Shown here: piece by piece, positions 6,813 to 14,155 of the stretch
Position numbering within the stretch: the stretch's first letter is position 1
How the letters are laid out: each line of letters begins with the position of its first letter
Assembly: GCA_023659785.1 (NCBI GenBank)
Contig: JAGXOR010000008.1
Location: forward strand, 1-21,124
From: Methanomicrobia archaeon LH_S13
GTDB taxonomy: Archaea > Halobacteriota > Syntropharchaeia > Alkanophagales > Methanospirareceae
Length of the DNA stretch: 21,124 nucleotides
Direction of reading: 5' to 3'
The notes under the pieces: generated by a model
Told to the model about the DNA's origin: nothing
Seen by the model: the letters and a program-made list of their open reading frames with translations, nothing else
Databases searched by the model: none
Program-made: the position numbers and the translations under genes

Positions 6813-7709
6813 ATGGCGGAGAAATTCAATGAAAAGGCGAATGCATTAGCCACTGAATATTGGCGATTAAAAGGGATAACAGCAGACAAAACAGGTGAGA
6901 ATAAGTTAGACGAGGTAGAAGAGTTATTAGAAAAGGGGATAGGGGGGAAGCTAAGGGAGAAACTGGATGCAGAAGCGAAGAAGCTGAGAAAAGAGAAGGA
7001 AGATAGAAGCAGTGCATTCTTGAAATTAGAGGAAATCAAAAAGGAAATTTTAGAGCTGACATCGGATTTAGCCCCGAATCTTGACCTCTTTACGGGAAAC
7101 ATCTTCCCATACGATAGTGAGCATGAGCCGATTTCTGAAAATTATTTCTCCGCTCTTACCAGCATCTTTTTTGGCAAGCCACAGCCAAGTATTCAATTCA
7201 AAGAGGCTACTTTCTTTAAGGATGGGATAGAAATTCACCCAGAGGGTGATTCATCTTTTAAAGTCCTGGGGTATGTAATGATGATAATACAAGAGACAGC
7301 GAAGCACATGCTTGGCATGGGGAATAATATAGATAAGAGCTGTATGCTACTTAAGCAGAATGAATACGCTTTTATTGCATTAGAGACGTTAATCAAAGAA
7401 GGAAGGAAACTGAGCTTAAAGGAAATAAAAGATATTTCTCACCATAAAGATAAGGAATATAAAGAGCTTGTGAGTGATGCCTACGACAAAGAGCTTGTTA
7501 ATGGTGTAGCATATTTAGTGAGCGATGAGTGGGAGTATAATCCAGTAAGGGAATATGATGGCGAATATGAATCGACCGGCTTTGGCGAGTGGGTATGGAA
7601 GATTTGTAATGCCGAAAGTAAAAGGGAAAGGGAGGGAGAAGGGAAAAGAAAAGGTATCTCAAATTCAGGTTTGAATATTCATAATATACTAAATTTTTTT
7701 AGAAGGTGA
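6813..7709 (+). CDS. Unrecognised 298-aa protein, first gene of the cetZ cluster
   Basis: I do not recognise a family. No signal peptide or membrane segment is visible, so it should be cytosolic. The N-terminal third (about 1-90) is rich in Lys and Glu with heptad-like Leu spacing (EVEELLEKGIGGKL, KLREKLDAEAKKLRKEK), suggesting helices or a coiled coil. A middle part of mixed character follows (YFSALTSIFFGKPQPSI). The segment LSLKEIKDISHHKDKEYKELVSD and what follows it resembles a winged-helix arrangement, ending in GFGEWVWKI. The last 30 residues are charged, low-complexity and probably disordered (KREREGEGKRKG). The ATG at 6813 follows a clear AAGGAG site. The gene is divergent from ftsZ and followed after 18 bases by the PRC-barrel gene, so a link to division or shape is suggested by context only. 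Confidence 0.8.
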   Translation: MAEKFNEKANALATEYWRLKGITADKTGENKLDEVEELLEKGIGGKLREKLDAEAKKLRKEKEDRSSAFLKLEEIKKEILELTSDLAPNLDLFTGNIFPYDSEHEPISENYFSALTSIFFGKPQPSIQFKEATFFKDGIEIHPEGDSSFKVLGYVMMIIQETAKHMLGMGNNIDKSCMLLKQNEYAFIALETLIKEGRKLSLKEIKDISHHKDKEYKELVSDAYDKELVNGVAYLVSDEWEYNPVREYDGEYESTGFGEWVWKICNAESKREREGEGKRKGISNSGLNIHNILNFFRR

Positions 7710-7727
7710 AATAAAAAAGGAGAAGAG

Positions 7728-8441
7728 ATGAGAGCGGAGAGAGGGCAGGAAAAGGAGGAGAAGGAAAAAGTAGTTGCTTACTTACGATCCAAGCTATTTC
7801 CTTGGAATTTCGTTTTTGAGAGCGTTGACGAGGATGCGATAAAACATTTTATTACGTATACAATCCAAATTTGTGAGGGGAAAGGGATAGATAAGAGGAC
7901 TATACCGATAGATGGAGTGAAGATAAAAGAGCTGATTACAAAAGAAGTAAAAGAGGCAGTGAACGATTATCTATTTGATGCCGATGACCGCGATATGATA
8001 AGAATGCATGGAGACTTCGCGGGGAGTTATCCTTTTGCATTCACTCAATGTTTGGTGCATACAATTTTATACCGACTTGGGCTCGTGATGAAGGATGTAG
8101 TGGATGTAAAAGGGATTAGTGAATTATTGGGGAGGGATATAGAAGGGATAAGGAAGAGTGAACTCTTTATAAGGGACTTAATATCCAAGAAGGAAAAAAA
8201 AGCGATGAAGATATTTGGTAAATCTATTTTGGATAGAAAGGTTATAACGGCGGAGGGAAATAGTATAGGGAGTGTGGGAAACATTACTTTTGATATCGAA
8301 ACAGGAAATGTAGGAGGGTTAATAGTAAATCAGCAAAAGGAAAAAGGCGTGGGCTTGAAAAAAGGCAGAATATCCATGAATGACGTAAGATTAAATATGT
8401 ATAGTAAAAATATTGTTTTAAAATATACAAATTATAAATGA
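7728..8441 (+). CDS. PRC-barrel domain protein with an unrecognised helical N-terminal domain
   Basis: The last 75 residues (about 163-237) match the PRC-barrel pattern: 'I.GK.ildrkvit.eGn.iG.vgniTfDieTGnv.gLiV', followed by the short closing strands. PRC-barrels are small beta domains found in RNA-maturation and photosynthetic proteins. In haloarchaea they also occur in the CdpB division proteins, which bind SepF. The first 155 residues are not a domain I can name; they are mostly helical with charged ends and contain DADDRDMIRMHGDFAGSYPF. There is no membrane segment. The ATG at 7728 has a good AAAGGAG site and lies 18 bases behind the previous gene, implying one operon. cetZ begins 92 bases later. 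A scaffold or anchor role in the tubulin system is inference from this context. Confidence 0.82.
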   Translation: MRAERGQEKEEKEKVVAYLRSKLFPWNFVFESVDEDAIKHFITYTIQICEGKGIDKRTIPIDGVKIKELITKEVKEAVNDYLFDADDRDMIRMHGDFAGSYPFAFTQCLVHTILYRLGLVMKDVVDVKGISELLGRDIEGIRKSELFIRDLISKKEKKAMKIFGKSILDRKVITAEGNSIGSVGNITFDIETGNVGGLIVNQQKEKGVGLKKGRISMNDVRLNMYSKNIVLKYTNYK

Positions 8442-8477
8442 TGTGTAGGGTGTAGGCGATATCAAAGTTTGTCATGG

Positions 8478-8485
8478 ATAATATA
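8478..8485 (+). promoter_or_regulatory. Possible TATA element upstream of cetZ
   Basis: ATAATATA lies about 50 bases upstream of the cetZ ATG, which would give a start near 8507 and a leader holding the GGGGTGG ribosome-binding site (8523-8529). No terminator is seen after the PRC-barrel gene, so cetZ could also be read from upstream. Confidence 0.28.
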
Positions 8486-8533
8486 GGATGATGGATATTA
8501 GCAAGTGGAGAAAAATGAAAAAGGGGTGGTAAA

Positions 8534-9688
8534 ATGAGAGTATTTATGATAGGTTACGGACAAGCGGGAGGAAGAGTAGCGGATACATTTTTAGAGTTTG
8601 CAAAACGAACGGGGCAGAATTTCGTGATTCGCGCACTGTCTATTAATACGGCGAGGTCGGATTTGATGGGGCTAAAGAACATACCAATGGAAGACAGGTT
8701 GCTGGTAGGGGAGTTACTGACGAAAGGGCATGGAATAGGAGCAGATAACGAATTAGGAGCGAAGGTTGCCACTGATGATATATACACCATACAAAGTGCA
8801 ATAGATAAACGAGGGACGCATCGGGTGGATGCTTTTCTGGTAATAGCGGGTTTAGGCGGTGGAACAGGTTCGGGAGGTGCTCCAGTATTGGCAAGGCGGC
8901 TGAAGAAGTTATACGAGGAGCCAGTTTATGGACTTGGTATTTTGCCTACGAAGGAAGAAGGGAGTTTATATTCTTTAAACGCTGCGAGGAGCCTGGTGAC
9001 TTTCGTGAACGAGGTGGACAATCTTTTCCTTTTCGATAATGATGCGTGGAAGTCAGGAGGGGAAACGGTAAAAGAGGCGTTTGTGGACATAAATGAGGAA
9101 ATAGTGAGGAGATTCGGGATTTTATTTGGCGCAGGGGAAGCGAATGAAGTAGGGCAGATGGTAGTAGATGCCGCGGAGGTAATGAACACGCTTAAAGGAG
9201 GGGAGATATCAGCAGTTGGATATGCTGCGGAAGAAGTAGGTAGCGAAGGAATGTTCAAGAAGTTCTTTGGTAAGAAAGGGACGACCCTGGATAGGATGGA
9301 TTCAGTAACGAGGATTCCTTCTTTGACAAGGAGAGCAGTAGCAGGTAGATTAACGATTTCGTGCGATCCTTCAACCGCGGAAAGGGCATTGATAATAGCG
9401 GCGGGACCGCCTAAGGAGTTGAGTAGAAAGGGCATGGAGAAATCTAAGGGGCGGATAGAAGAGATGATAAGAGGAACGGAAGTAAGAGGAGGGGATTTCC
9501 CGGTCGTAAGGAGTCAGTACGTATCGACCGTTGTTTTGTTTTCAGGCGTATCGGATATTCCAAGGATAAAAGAGTTACAGGGAATAGGTGCGGAAGCGCA
9601 AGCGAAACTAGAAGAAGTGTCAAGTGAAAAAGAGAAGGGATACAAGGAATTACTGGATACAAACGATTCAATAAAGCCTTTGTTCTGA
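8534..9688 (+). CDS. cetZ: CetZ-type tubulin-superfamily GTPase
   Basis: CetZ proteins are archaeal tubulin/FtsZ relatives that control cell shape; in Haloferax volcanii CetZ1 is needed for rod formation and motility. Evidence: it begins with the CetZ-like nucleotide loop MIGYGQAGGRVADTF (residues 5-19) rather than the FtsZ G-GGAGNN form, has SINTARSDL at 36-44, the tubulin signature GLGGGTGSGGAP at 106-117, and YGLGILPTKEEG afterwards. The length, 384 residues, fits the family. The start at 8534 is supported by a GGTGG site 4 bases upstream. The C-terminus lacks the FtsZ-style terminal peptide found in the window's ftsZ product. It is followed after 18 bases by a gene for a secreted membrane-anchored protein, probably in the same transcript. 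FtsZ and CetZ so close together suggests a cytoskeletal locus. Confidence 0.92.
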   Translation: MRVFMIGYGQAGGRVADTFLEFAKRTGQNFVIRALSINTARSDLMGLKNIPMEDRLLVGELLTKGHGIGADNELGAKVATDDIYTIQSAIDKRGTHRVDAFLVIAGLGGGTGSGGAPVLARRLKKLYEEPVYGLGILPTKEEGSLYSLNAARSLVTFVNEVDNLFLFDNDAWKSGGETVKEAFVDINEEIVRRFGILFGAGEANEVGQMVVDAAEVMNTLKGGEISAVGYAAEEVGSEGMFKKFFGKKGTTLDRMDSVTRIPSLTRRAVAGRLTISCDPSTAERALIIAAGPPKELSRKGMEKSKGRIEEMIRGTEVRGGDFPVVRSQYVSTVVLFSGVSDIPRIKELQGIGAEAQAKLEEVSSEKEKGYKELLDTNDSIKPLF

Positions 9689-9706
9689 GGTAGGTAAGAT
9701 AGGGGG

Positions 9707-10558
9707 ATGTGGATATTGTTGAAAAAGAAATTATTATCTTTTCTAATATTGGCGGTTTTTTTGATGTCGCTATGCGTGAGTGTAAGCGGGGTTGTTGCGA
9801 AAGAGCCAACTGCCTTACAGAAATCCCCTTTTGTGACTCCGGAAATAAAGAATATAGATTTTGAGAAGGTGTCTGGAACTGAAAAGGTAAAAAATGGTAC
9901 TGAAGTTTCCATAAAGGTTGTATTAACCAATATTAGTGGAGAAATAGGCAAATCCACGCTTACTTTTTATTCTGATTTGGTAGGAGCAGAAGGGCATATA
10001 AGGGAGGAGGTACTCAAAAGTGGTAGCTCTTACACGCTGGACCCCCAAGAAGTGGGAGAAAAATTTGTAGTAATTTGGTCGGGGACAGCACCGGAAGTGG
10101 AGAAGCAAGAGCCATGTACTTTATTAAACATAACGCAAGAGACAACAGAGAAAGTGTATTTAGTAGTAGATATAAAAGAGGATGTAACATCCGAGATAAT
10201 TGAATCTGCCCTTAGCGCATTGCACAAAGCCGAAGAAGCGGTAGGAAGTGCAAATGGGACAATTGCAAATGCGACAAAAGAAGGGATAAACGTAGAGGCA
10301 GCGCAGACGAGTCTTGACCTAGCTAAAGTTCATCTGAATACTTCGCGGGAGCGTTATAGTAAAGGTATGCCTGAAGAGGCATTGGAAGAAGCAAATAATG
10401 CATTTGAATCCGCTAAGGAGGCAGAAGAGGAAGCGAAAGGTGCTGTTGTGTCTACAGAGTCCACGAATTATGTGATTATTGCTGCAGTAGTAATTATTGT
10501 GGTTGTAGTAGTTGTATTTTTAATTATGCATAGGAGAAGGAAAAGGGAGATATACTAA
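9707..10558 (+). CDS. Secreted, single-pass envelope protein with a helical stalk
   Basis: The N-terminus is a clear signal peptide: KKK, then a hydrophobic core (LLSFLILAVFLMSLCVSVSGVV), with cleavage likely near residues 28-32. Residues about 40-150 look like a beta-sandwich of the CARDB/COG1361 type common in archaeal surface proteins (GTEVSIKVVLTNISGEIGKSTLTF is the typical 'v.v.N.G...g...v' pattern). Residues about 160-245 are Ala/Glu-rich helices with coiled-coil character. A Val/Ile-rich membrane helix (about 254-274) and a basic HRRRKR stop-transfer end follow, so most of the protein faces outside. The ATG at 9707 directly abuts GGGGG, leaving poor ribosome-binding spacing; TTG at 9719 is an alternative start. 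It lies 18 bases behind cetZ. Its function is unknown; an envelope anchor or S-layer partner is possible. Confidence 0.85.
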   Translation: MWILLKKKLLSFLILAVFLMSLCVSVSGVVAKEPTALQKSPFVTPEIKNIDFEKVSGTEKVKNGTEVSIKVVLTNISGEIGKSTLTFYSDLVGAEGHIREEVLKSGSSYTLDPQEVGEKFVVIWSGTAPEVEKQEPCTLLNITQETTEKVYLVVDIKEDVTSEIIESALSALHKAEEAVGSANGTIANATKEGINVEAAQTSLDLAKVHLNTSRERYSKGMPEEALEEANNAFESAKEAEEEAKGAVVSTESTNYVIIAAVVIIVVVVVVFLIMHRRRKREIY

Positions 10559-10579
10559 TAGATTTATTTTTGAAGGAAG

Positions 10580-11296
10580 TTGAAAGCGAAACCAAAAGCG
10601 AAAGCGATTATCCCTTTTAAGAAAGGAGGGGCAAAATCGAGATTGGAATGCTTTTTAAGCGAAAAAGAAAGAGAAGAGTTCGCCATAAGAATGTTAAAGG
10701 ATGTTTTAATTGCGTTATCAGAATCGAAGATAGAAGAAGCAGAGATAATTTCAACATGCTCAGAAGAAGGATTAAGGGAGGAATTGAAGTTGAAGTCGGG
10801 GCTGGATTCTGATTCTGATTCTGAGTTAGACTTGAAGCCGAAGCTAAAACTGACGGTTAGAGAAGATGAAAGAGGGCTGAATGAGGTGCTAAACGAAGTA
10901 ATAAAGGAGGAAAAATCGCCTCTATTAATAATAATGGCTGATATTCCACTGGCAACGCCCGAAAGCATAAATGAAATTATCGAGCATAAAGACGATGTGG
11001 TGATAGCACCGGGGAGAAAGGGAGGCACGAACGCTTTATTCCTGCGCAGACCTGAAGAATTCGCGGTTTCTTACTATGGAATTAGCTGTTTGGAGCATGT
11101 AGAAACGGCAAAAAGGATGAATTTGAGCCACGCCGTTCTCGATTCATTTTTTATCAGTGTGGATATAGACGAGGTAGATGACTTGATGGAGTTATTGATT
11201 CACGGTAAATGTTTCTCAGCGGAATATCTACGCAGAATTGGCGTTTTTACGCGTGTGGATAAAAATTCGATGATGCGTGCAAAGGTGGACAGATAA
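10580..11296 (+). CDS. cofC: 2-phospho-L-lactate guanylyltransferase (F420 biosynthesis)
   Basis: CofC joins GTP and 2-phospho-L-lactate (or a related 3-carbon acid) to make the activated side-chain precursor of coenzyme F420. Seen: IIPFKKGGAKSRL at 10-22, the nucleotidyltransferase opening with the GAKSRL signature; MADIPLATPESI near 119-130 with the metal-binding Asp; GRKGGTNALFLRRP, the family's GGTNAL motif; and a C-terminal SVDIDEVDDL segment. The length, 238 residues, is slightly above the usual 200-225. The excess is an N-terminal KAKPKAKA stretch and a low-complexity segment, about residues 73-95 (SDSDSDS-like then KPKLKL), encoded by a GATTCT repeat. The only available start is the TTG at 10580, with GAAGGAAG just before it. 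It is 21 bases behind the envelope protein gene and precedes ftr. Confidence 0.9.
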   Translation: MKAKPKAKAIIPFKKGGAKSRLECFLSEKEREEFAIRMLKDVLIALSESKIEEAEIISTCSEEGLREELKLKSGLDSDSDSELDLKPKLKLTVREDERGLNEVLNEVIKEEKSPLLIIMADIPLATPESINEIIEHKDDVVIAPGRKGGTNALFLRRPEEFAVSYYGISCLEHVETAKRMNLSHAVLDSFFISVDIDEVDDLMELLIHGKCFSAEYLRRIGVFTRVDKNSMMRAKVDR

Positions 11297-11311
11297 AATA
11301 AAAAGCAGAAA

Positions 11312-11320
11312 CTTTTATTA
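11312..11320 (+). promoter_or_regulatory. TATA-like element of ftr
   Basis: CTTTTATTA lies 36-44 bases upstream of the ftr ATG, placing the transcript start near 11340 and leaving a leader of about 15 bases with the GAGGTGA ribosome-binding site (11341-11347). The gap after cofC is 59 bases, enough for a separate promoter. Confidence 0.45.
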
Positions 11321-11355
11321 CTTCGATGTTATCTTCTTCTTTGAGGTGAAAGAAA

Positions 11356-12249
11356 ATGGAATTGGAAGGAGTAGAAATAGAAGATACATTTGCTGAAGCG
11401 TTTCCGATAAAGGTTGCGCGAGTGTTGATAACGGCGGTGAATGAGAAATGGGCGGTAGAAGCGGCGAAGGAGACGACGGGATTTGGCACATCGGTCATTG
11501 GATGCCCCTGTGAGGCAGGAATAGATAAAATACTACTTCCTGAGGAGACTCCGGATGGAAGACCTGGGGTGGCAATTATGATCTGCCACTTTAAAAAAGG
11601 AGGTGTGAAAGAGCAACTTGTGGCTCGAACGGCTGAGTGTTTATTGACTGCACCCACCACCGCGATGTTTAATGGTCTCGAAGCAGAAGAAAAGCTACCT
11701 GTAAAACTTCACTTCTTTGGAGACGGGTTTGAATATGAAAAAGAAGTTGGTGGACGTAAAGTCTGGGCAATTCCAATGATGGAAGGAGATTTTATTTGTG
11801 AAGAGGAATACGGAGTAAAAACGGGAGTTGCAGGCGGGAATTTATTTATCCTTGCGAAGGACCAGATGTCAGCATTAACCGCGGTTGAGAATGCTGTTTC
11901 CGCCATAGAGCAGGTAGAGGGCACGGTAACTCCTTTTCCAGGCGGTGTTGTCGCATCTGGCTCAAAGCCTGGGTCGCAGAAATACAAGTTTATGCATGCC
12001 ACGACGAATGACAAGTTCTGTCCCACACTGAGAGAAGAAGTGGAAGGGTCTAAGATACCAGAAGGCGTGAATGCGGTTTATGAAATAGTGATAAATGGCG
12101 TAAGCGAAGAAGCAGTTAAAGAAGCGATGCGAGCAGGGATAAAAGCAGCGGTGAAAGTCCCCAGCGTGGTGAAAATAACAGCAGGTAACTTCGGTGGTAA
12201 ATTGGGGAAGTACCAGCTCAGGCTTAAGGATGTGCTGGGGCTGTGGTAA
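11356..12249 (+). CDS. ftr: Formylmethanofuran:tetrahydromethanopterin N-formyltransferase
   Basis: Ftr moves the formyl group between methanofuran and H4MPT, the second step of CO2 reduction in methanogenesis; it runs in reverse in methane or alkane oxidation. The 297 residues match the family length exactly and the whole sequence fits. The N-terminal EDTFAEAFPIKVARVLITA, the central IGCPCEAGID (about 50-59) and RPGVAIMICHF, the CLLTAPTTAMFNG stretch, and the FPGGVVASGSKPGSQKYKF and LREEVEGSKIPEGVNAVYEIV segments are all characteristic. The protein is cytosolic and usually a homotetramer. The ATG at 11356 follows GAGGTGA with good spacing. No fwd/fmd or mch gene is nearby, so the pathway is scattered. 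A hairpin with a T-run after the stop marks the end of the transcript. Confidence 0.97.
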   Translation: MELEGVEIEDTFAEAFPIKVARVLITAVNEKWAVEAAKETTGFGTSVIGCPCEAGIDKILLPEETPDGRPGVAIMICHFKKGGVKEQLVARTAECLLTAPTTAMFNGLEAEEKLPVKLHFFGDGFEYEKEVGGRKVWAIPMMEGDFICEEEYGVKTGVAGGNLFILAKDQMSALTAVENAVSAIEQVEGTVTPFPGGVVASGSKPGSQKYKFMHATTNDKFCPTLREEVEGSKIPEGVNAVYEIVINGVSEEAVKEAMRAGIKAAVKVPSVVKITAGNFGGKLGKYQLRLKDVLGLW

Positions 12250-12264
12250 GTTCGAATTATGAAA

Positions 12265-12313
12265 GGAGAGGAATAAATGCTCATTCATGGGCAAATCCTC
12301 TTCCCCTATTTTT
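12265..12313 (+). terminator. Long hairpin with T-run after ftr
   Basis: An 8-bp outer stem (GGAGAGGA 12265-12272 with TCCTCTTC 12296-12303, one G-U pair) encloses a 6-bp inner stem (TGCTCA 12278-12283 with TGGGCA 12288-12293, one G-U pair) closed by a TTCA loop. TTTTT follows at 12309-12313. This looks like an intrinsic-type terminator or an mRNA 3'-end structure, separating ftr from the DUF2070 gene. Confidence 0.55.
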
Positions 12314-12343
12314 CAATGAAGACAATAGAAAAGGGGAAGCGAA

Positions 12344-14152
12344 ATGGTATTGAGAGCAGCCAGGTCATCTTTAACCCTGCAAGAAGAACGGGTTTTACAA
12401 CTGACGAAATACATATTCAAAGCGCCTGACTGGAAAACCCTTGTCATCTTCTCCCTACTTCTTTCTCTTTTATTTGGCATCTTCTTTGATTTTCATTACG
12501 GTATTCTAACCCCAATAGGCGCACTGGTAGCAGGATTTGTGTTGATAGGAATACCAGCAGTTTCCGCATCCTTTTTCACGCTTCCACTCGTGAGACTTTA
12601 TACTCGAAGCTCTGCAATAACATTAAACCGCTCAGCACTCCTCTCTTTCTTAAATACTATTATCATAGGCATTTTTGTCATCCTTTCCTACTTCGTCTCG
12701 ATGATGACGCAAAGAGGGGATGTACTAAGCGGATATTCGCTTGCATTAGGATTTGTTTTTGGTTTTCGCCTCTTAATTTTACTGGCAACAGTCAATAATA
12801 ACGTATTGAAAATAGCGTTTCCTGCTTCGCTACAAACCCTTTTCGGTGCTTTTTTACTCCTGTTCTACCTGAATCACGAGTTAAACCTGATTTCTTTTTA
12901 CATGAATTTAGCAATCTTCTGCTTGATTTTTGCGGTTGGCTCCTTTCTTTTCATAAAATACATGGATGCACCGATGAAAAAGACGTTTGGAGTAAGCGGG
13001 ATGGACATATTGAGGACTTTTATCGCTCATCTAAGCGAAGGTTCTACGGAGATGGAGGAGATATTAAAAAAAATAGGAGAGCCGGTGGACATACCGATTA
13101 CAGTGATTGCCTTCCGGAATAAAAAGAAATTGAAAACACTTTTTGTGGTTCCTTCAGCACATACCGGTCTGACAGGAGAAATAGGTGGCGGTGACCTTCC
13201 CTCTCACTTAACAAACTGTTTTGATTCTTTTGTTCTTGTGCCGCATGGGCTGGCTAACCACGACTTCGATTTGATTTCGAAGGAAGAGACGAGAAAGGTA
13301 GAGCATGCGGCAAGGGAGGCACTATCCTCAATAAAATTCCAAGCTTTTTCCACTCCTTCCATCCGGTTTGTTGAGGGTGACGTTAAGATGTGGGGTCAGC
13401 GATTTGTGGATTCCGTCATGCTTGTTTTCACTACTGCTCCAAAACCGTCTGAGGATGCTGAGTTTGCGCTGGGTATAACCGCGATGGCCGAGGCGAGAGC
13501 AGAAGGAGCGAGAGATGCAGCCATAATTGATGCCCATAGCTGTGGGATGCTTGGAACAAAAGGAATCACTCTCGGTTCAAAACTCTCCTTCGACATACTA
13601 AAATGCGTTAAAAAGGCGACTGCTGAATTATTTAAAGACAAGGAGGGACGAATAAAAGTTGGTATCGCACACAAGAGCGGTTTTTCTGAGGACGTCAGTG
13701 TAGGGGAACTCGGAATAAGAGTGGTGGTGACAGAACTCTTTAACAGAAGAAACGCATACATCCTCATAGATGGTAATAACATGGTGAAAGGGTTGAGAGA
13801 GAGGATAATAAATAGTTTAAAAGTGGAGGGGATAGAAGCAGAGGTGATGACAACTGACTCGCATGCAATGAATAAAAAGGAGGCATACAATTACGTGGGT
13901 ATGAAAACGAAAAAACACGATGAGATAATAAATACGATTAAAGAAGCTGTGAAGGAGGCAATATCTGACCTTGAGCCCGTGGACGTGGGAGCGGGGACAG
14001 GAATTGCCAAGAATGTATTTGTGTTCGGGTCTCATACAACGGCGAAATTATTAAGCACTGCAAATACGACCATAGCAATGGGAGGGTTTTTGGTGGCATC
14101 CGTGACTGTGGCTGCAATTGCTTTATCCATACTTGCTTTTTTGCTTGTATAA
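12344..14152 (+). CDS. DUF2070 family membrane protein
   Basis: This is an archaeal-specific membrane protein family of unknown function. The N-terminal third (about 32-206) holds six or seven hydrophobic helices. A soluble region of some 350 residues follows, and one C-terminal membrane helix (about 574-601) ends the protein. The soluble part carries His/Asp motifs: SAHTGLTGEIGGGDLPSHL (His273), VPHGLANHDFDL (His301, His306, Asp307) and IIDAHSCGM (Asp396, His398). Their spacing suggests a metal-dependent hydrolase-like site; this is my inference. The length of 602 fits the family. The ATG at 12344 is preceded by AAGGGG. The stop is only 3 bases before pheS, so translation of the two is probably coupled. 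Confidence 0.88.
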   Translation: MVLRAARSSLTLQEERVLQLTKYIFKAPDWKTLVIFSLLLSLLFGIFFDFHYGILTPIGALVAGFVLIGIPAVSASFFTLPLVRLYTRSSAITLNRSALLSFLNTIIIGIFVILSYFVSMMTQRGDVLSGYSLALGFVFGFRLLILLATVNNNVLKIAFPASLQTLFGAFLLLFYLNHELNLISFYMNLAIFCLIFAVGSFLFIKYMDAPMKKTFGVSGMDILRTFIAHLSEGSTEMEEILKKIGEPVDIPITVIAFRNKKKLKTLFVVPSAHTGLTGEIGGGDLPSHLTNCFDSFVLVPHGLANHDFDLISKEETRKVEHAAREALSSIKFQAFSTPSIRFVEGDVKMWGQRFVDSVMLVFTTAPKPSEDAEFALGITAMAEARAEGARDAAIIDAHSCGMLGTKGITLGSKLSFDILKCVKKATAELFKDKEGRIKVGIAHKSGFSEDVSVGELGIRVVVTELFNRRNAYILIDGNNMVKGLRERIINSLKVEGIEAEVMTTDSHAMNKKEAYNYVGMKTKKHDEIINTIKEAVKEAISDLEPVDVGAGTGIAKNVFVFGSHTTAKLLSTANTTIAMGGFLVASVTVAAIALSILAFLLV

Positions 14153-14155
14153 AAA

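Noticed and set aside
8515..8532. Five-codon frame (MKKGW) ending just before cetZ
   Set aside because: It overlaps the cetZ ribosome-binding site and is easily produced by chance; no evidence for a regulatory leader peptide.
9707..9800. Possible lipoprotein lipobox at the Cys in MSLCVS of the envelope protein
   Set aside because: Met and Leu at -3 and -1 do not fit a lipobox, and a C-terminal membrane helix already anchors the protein.
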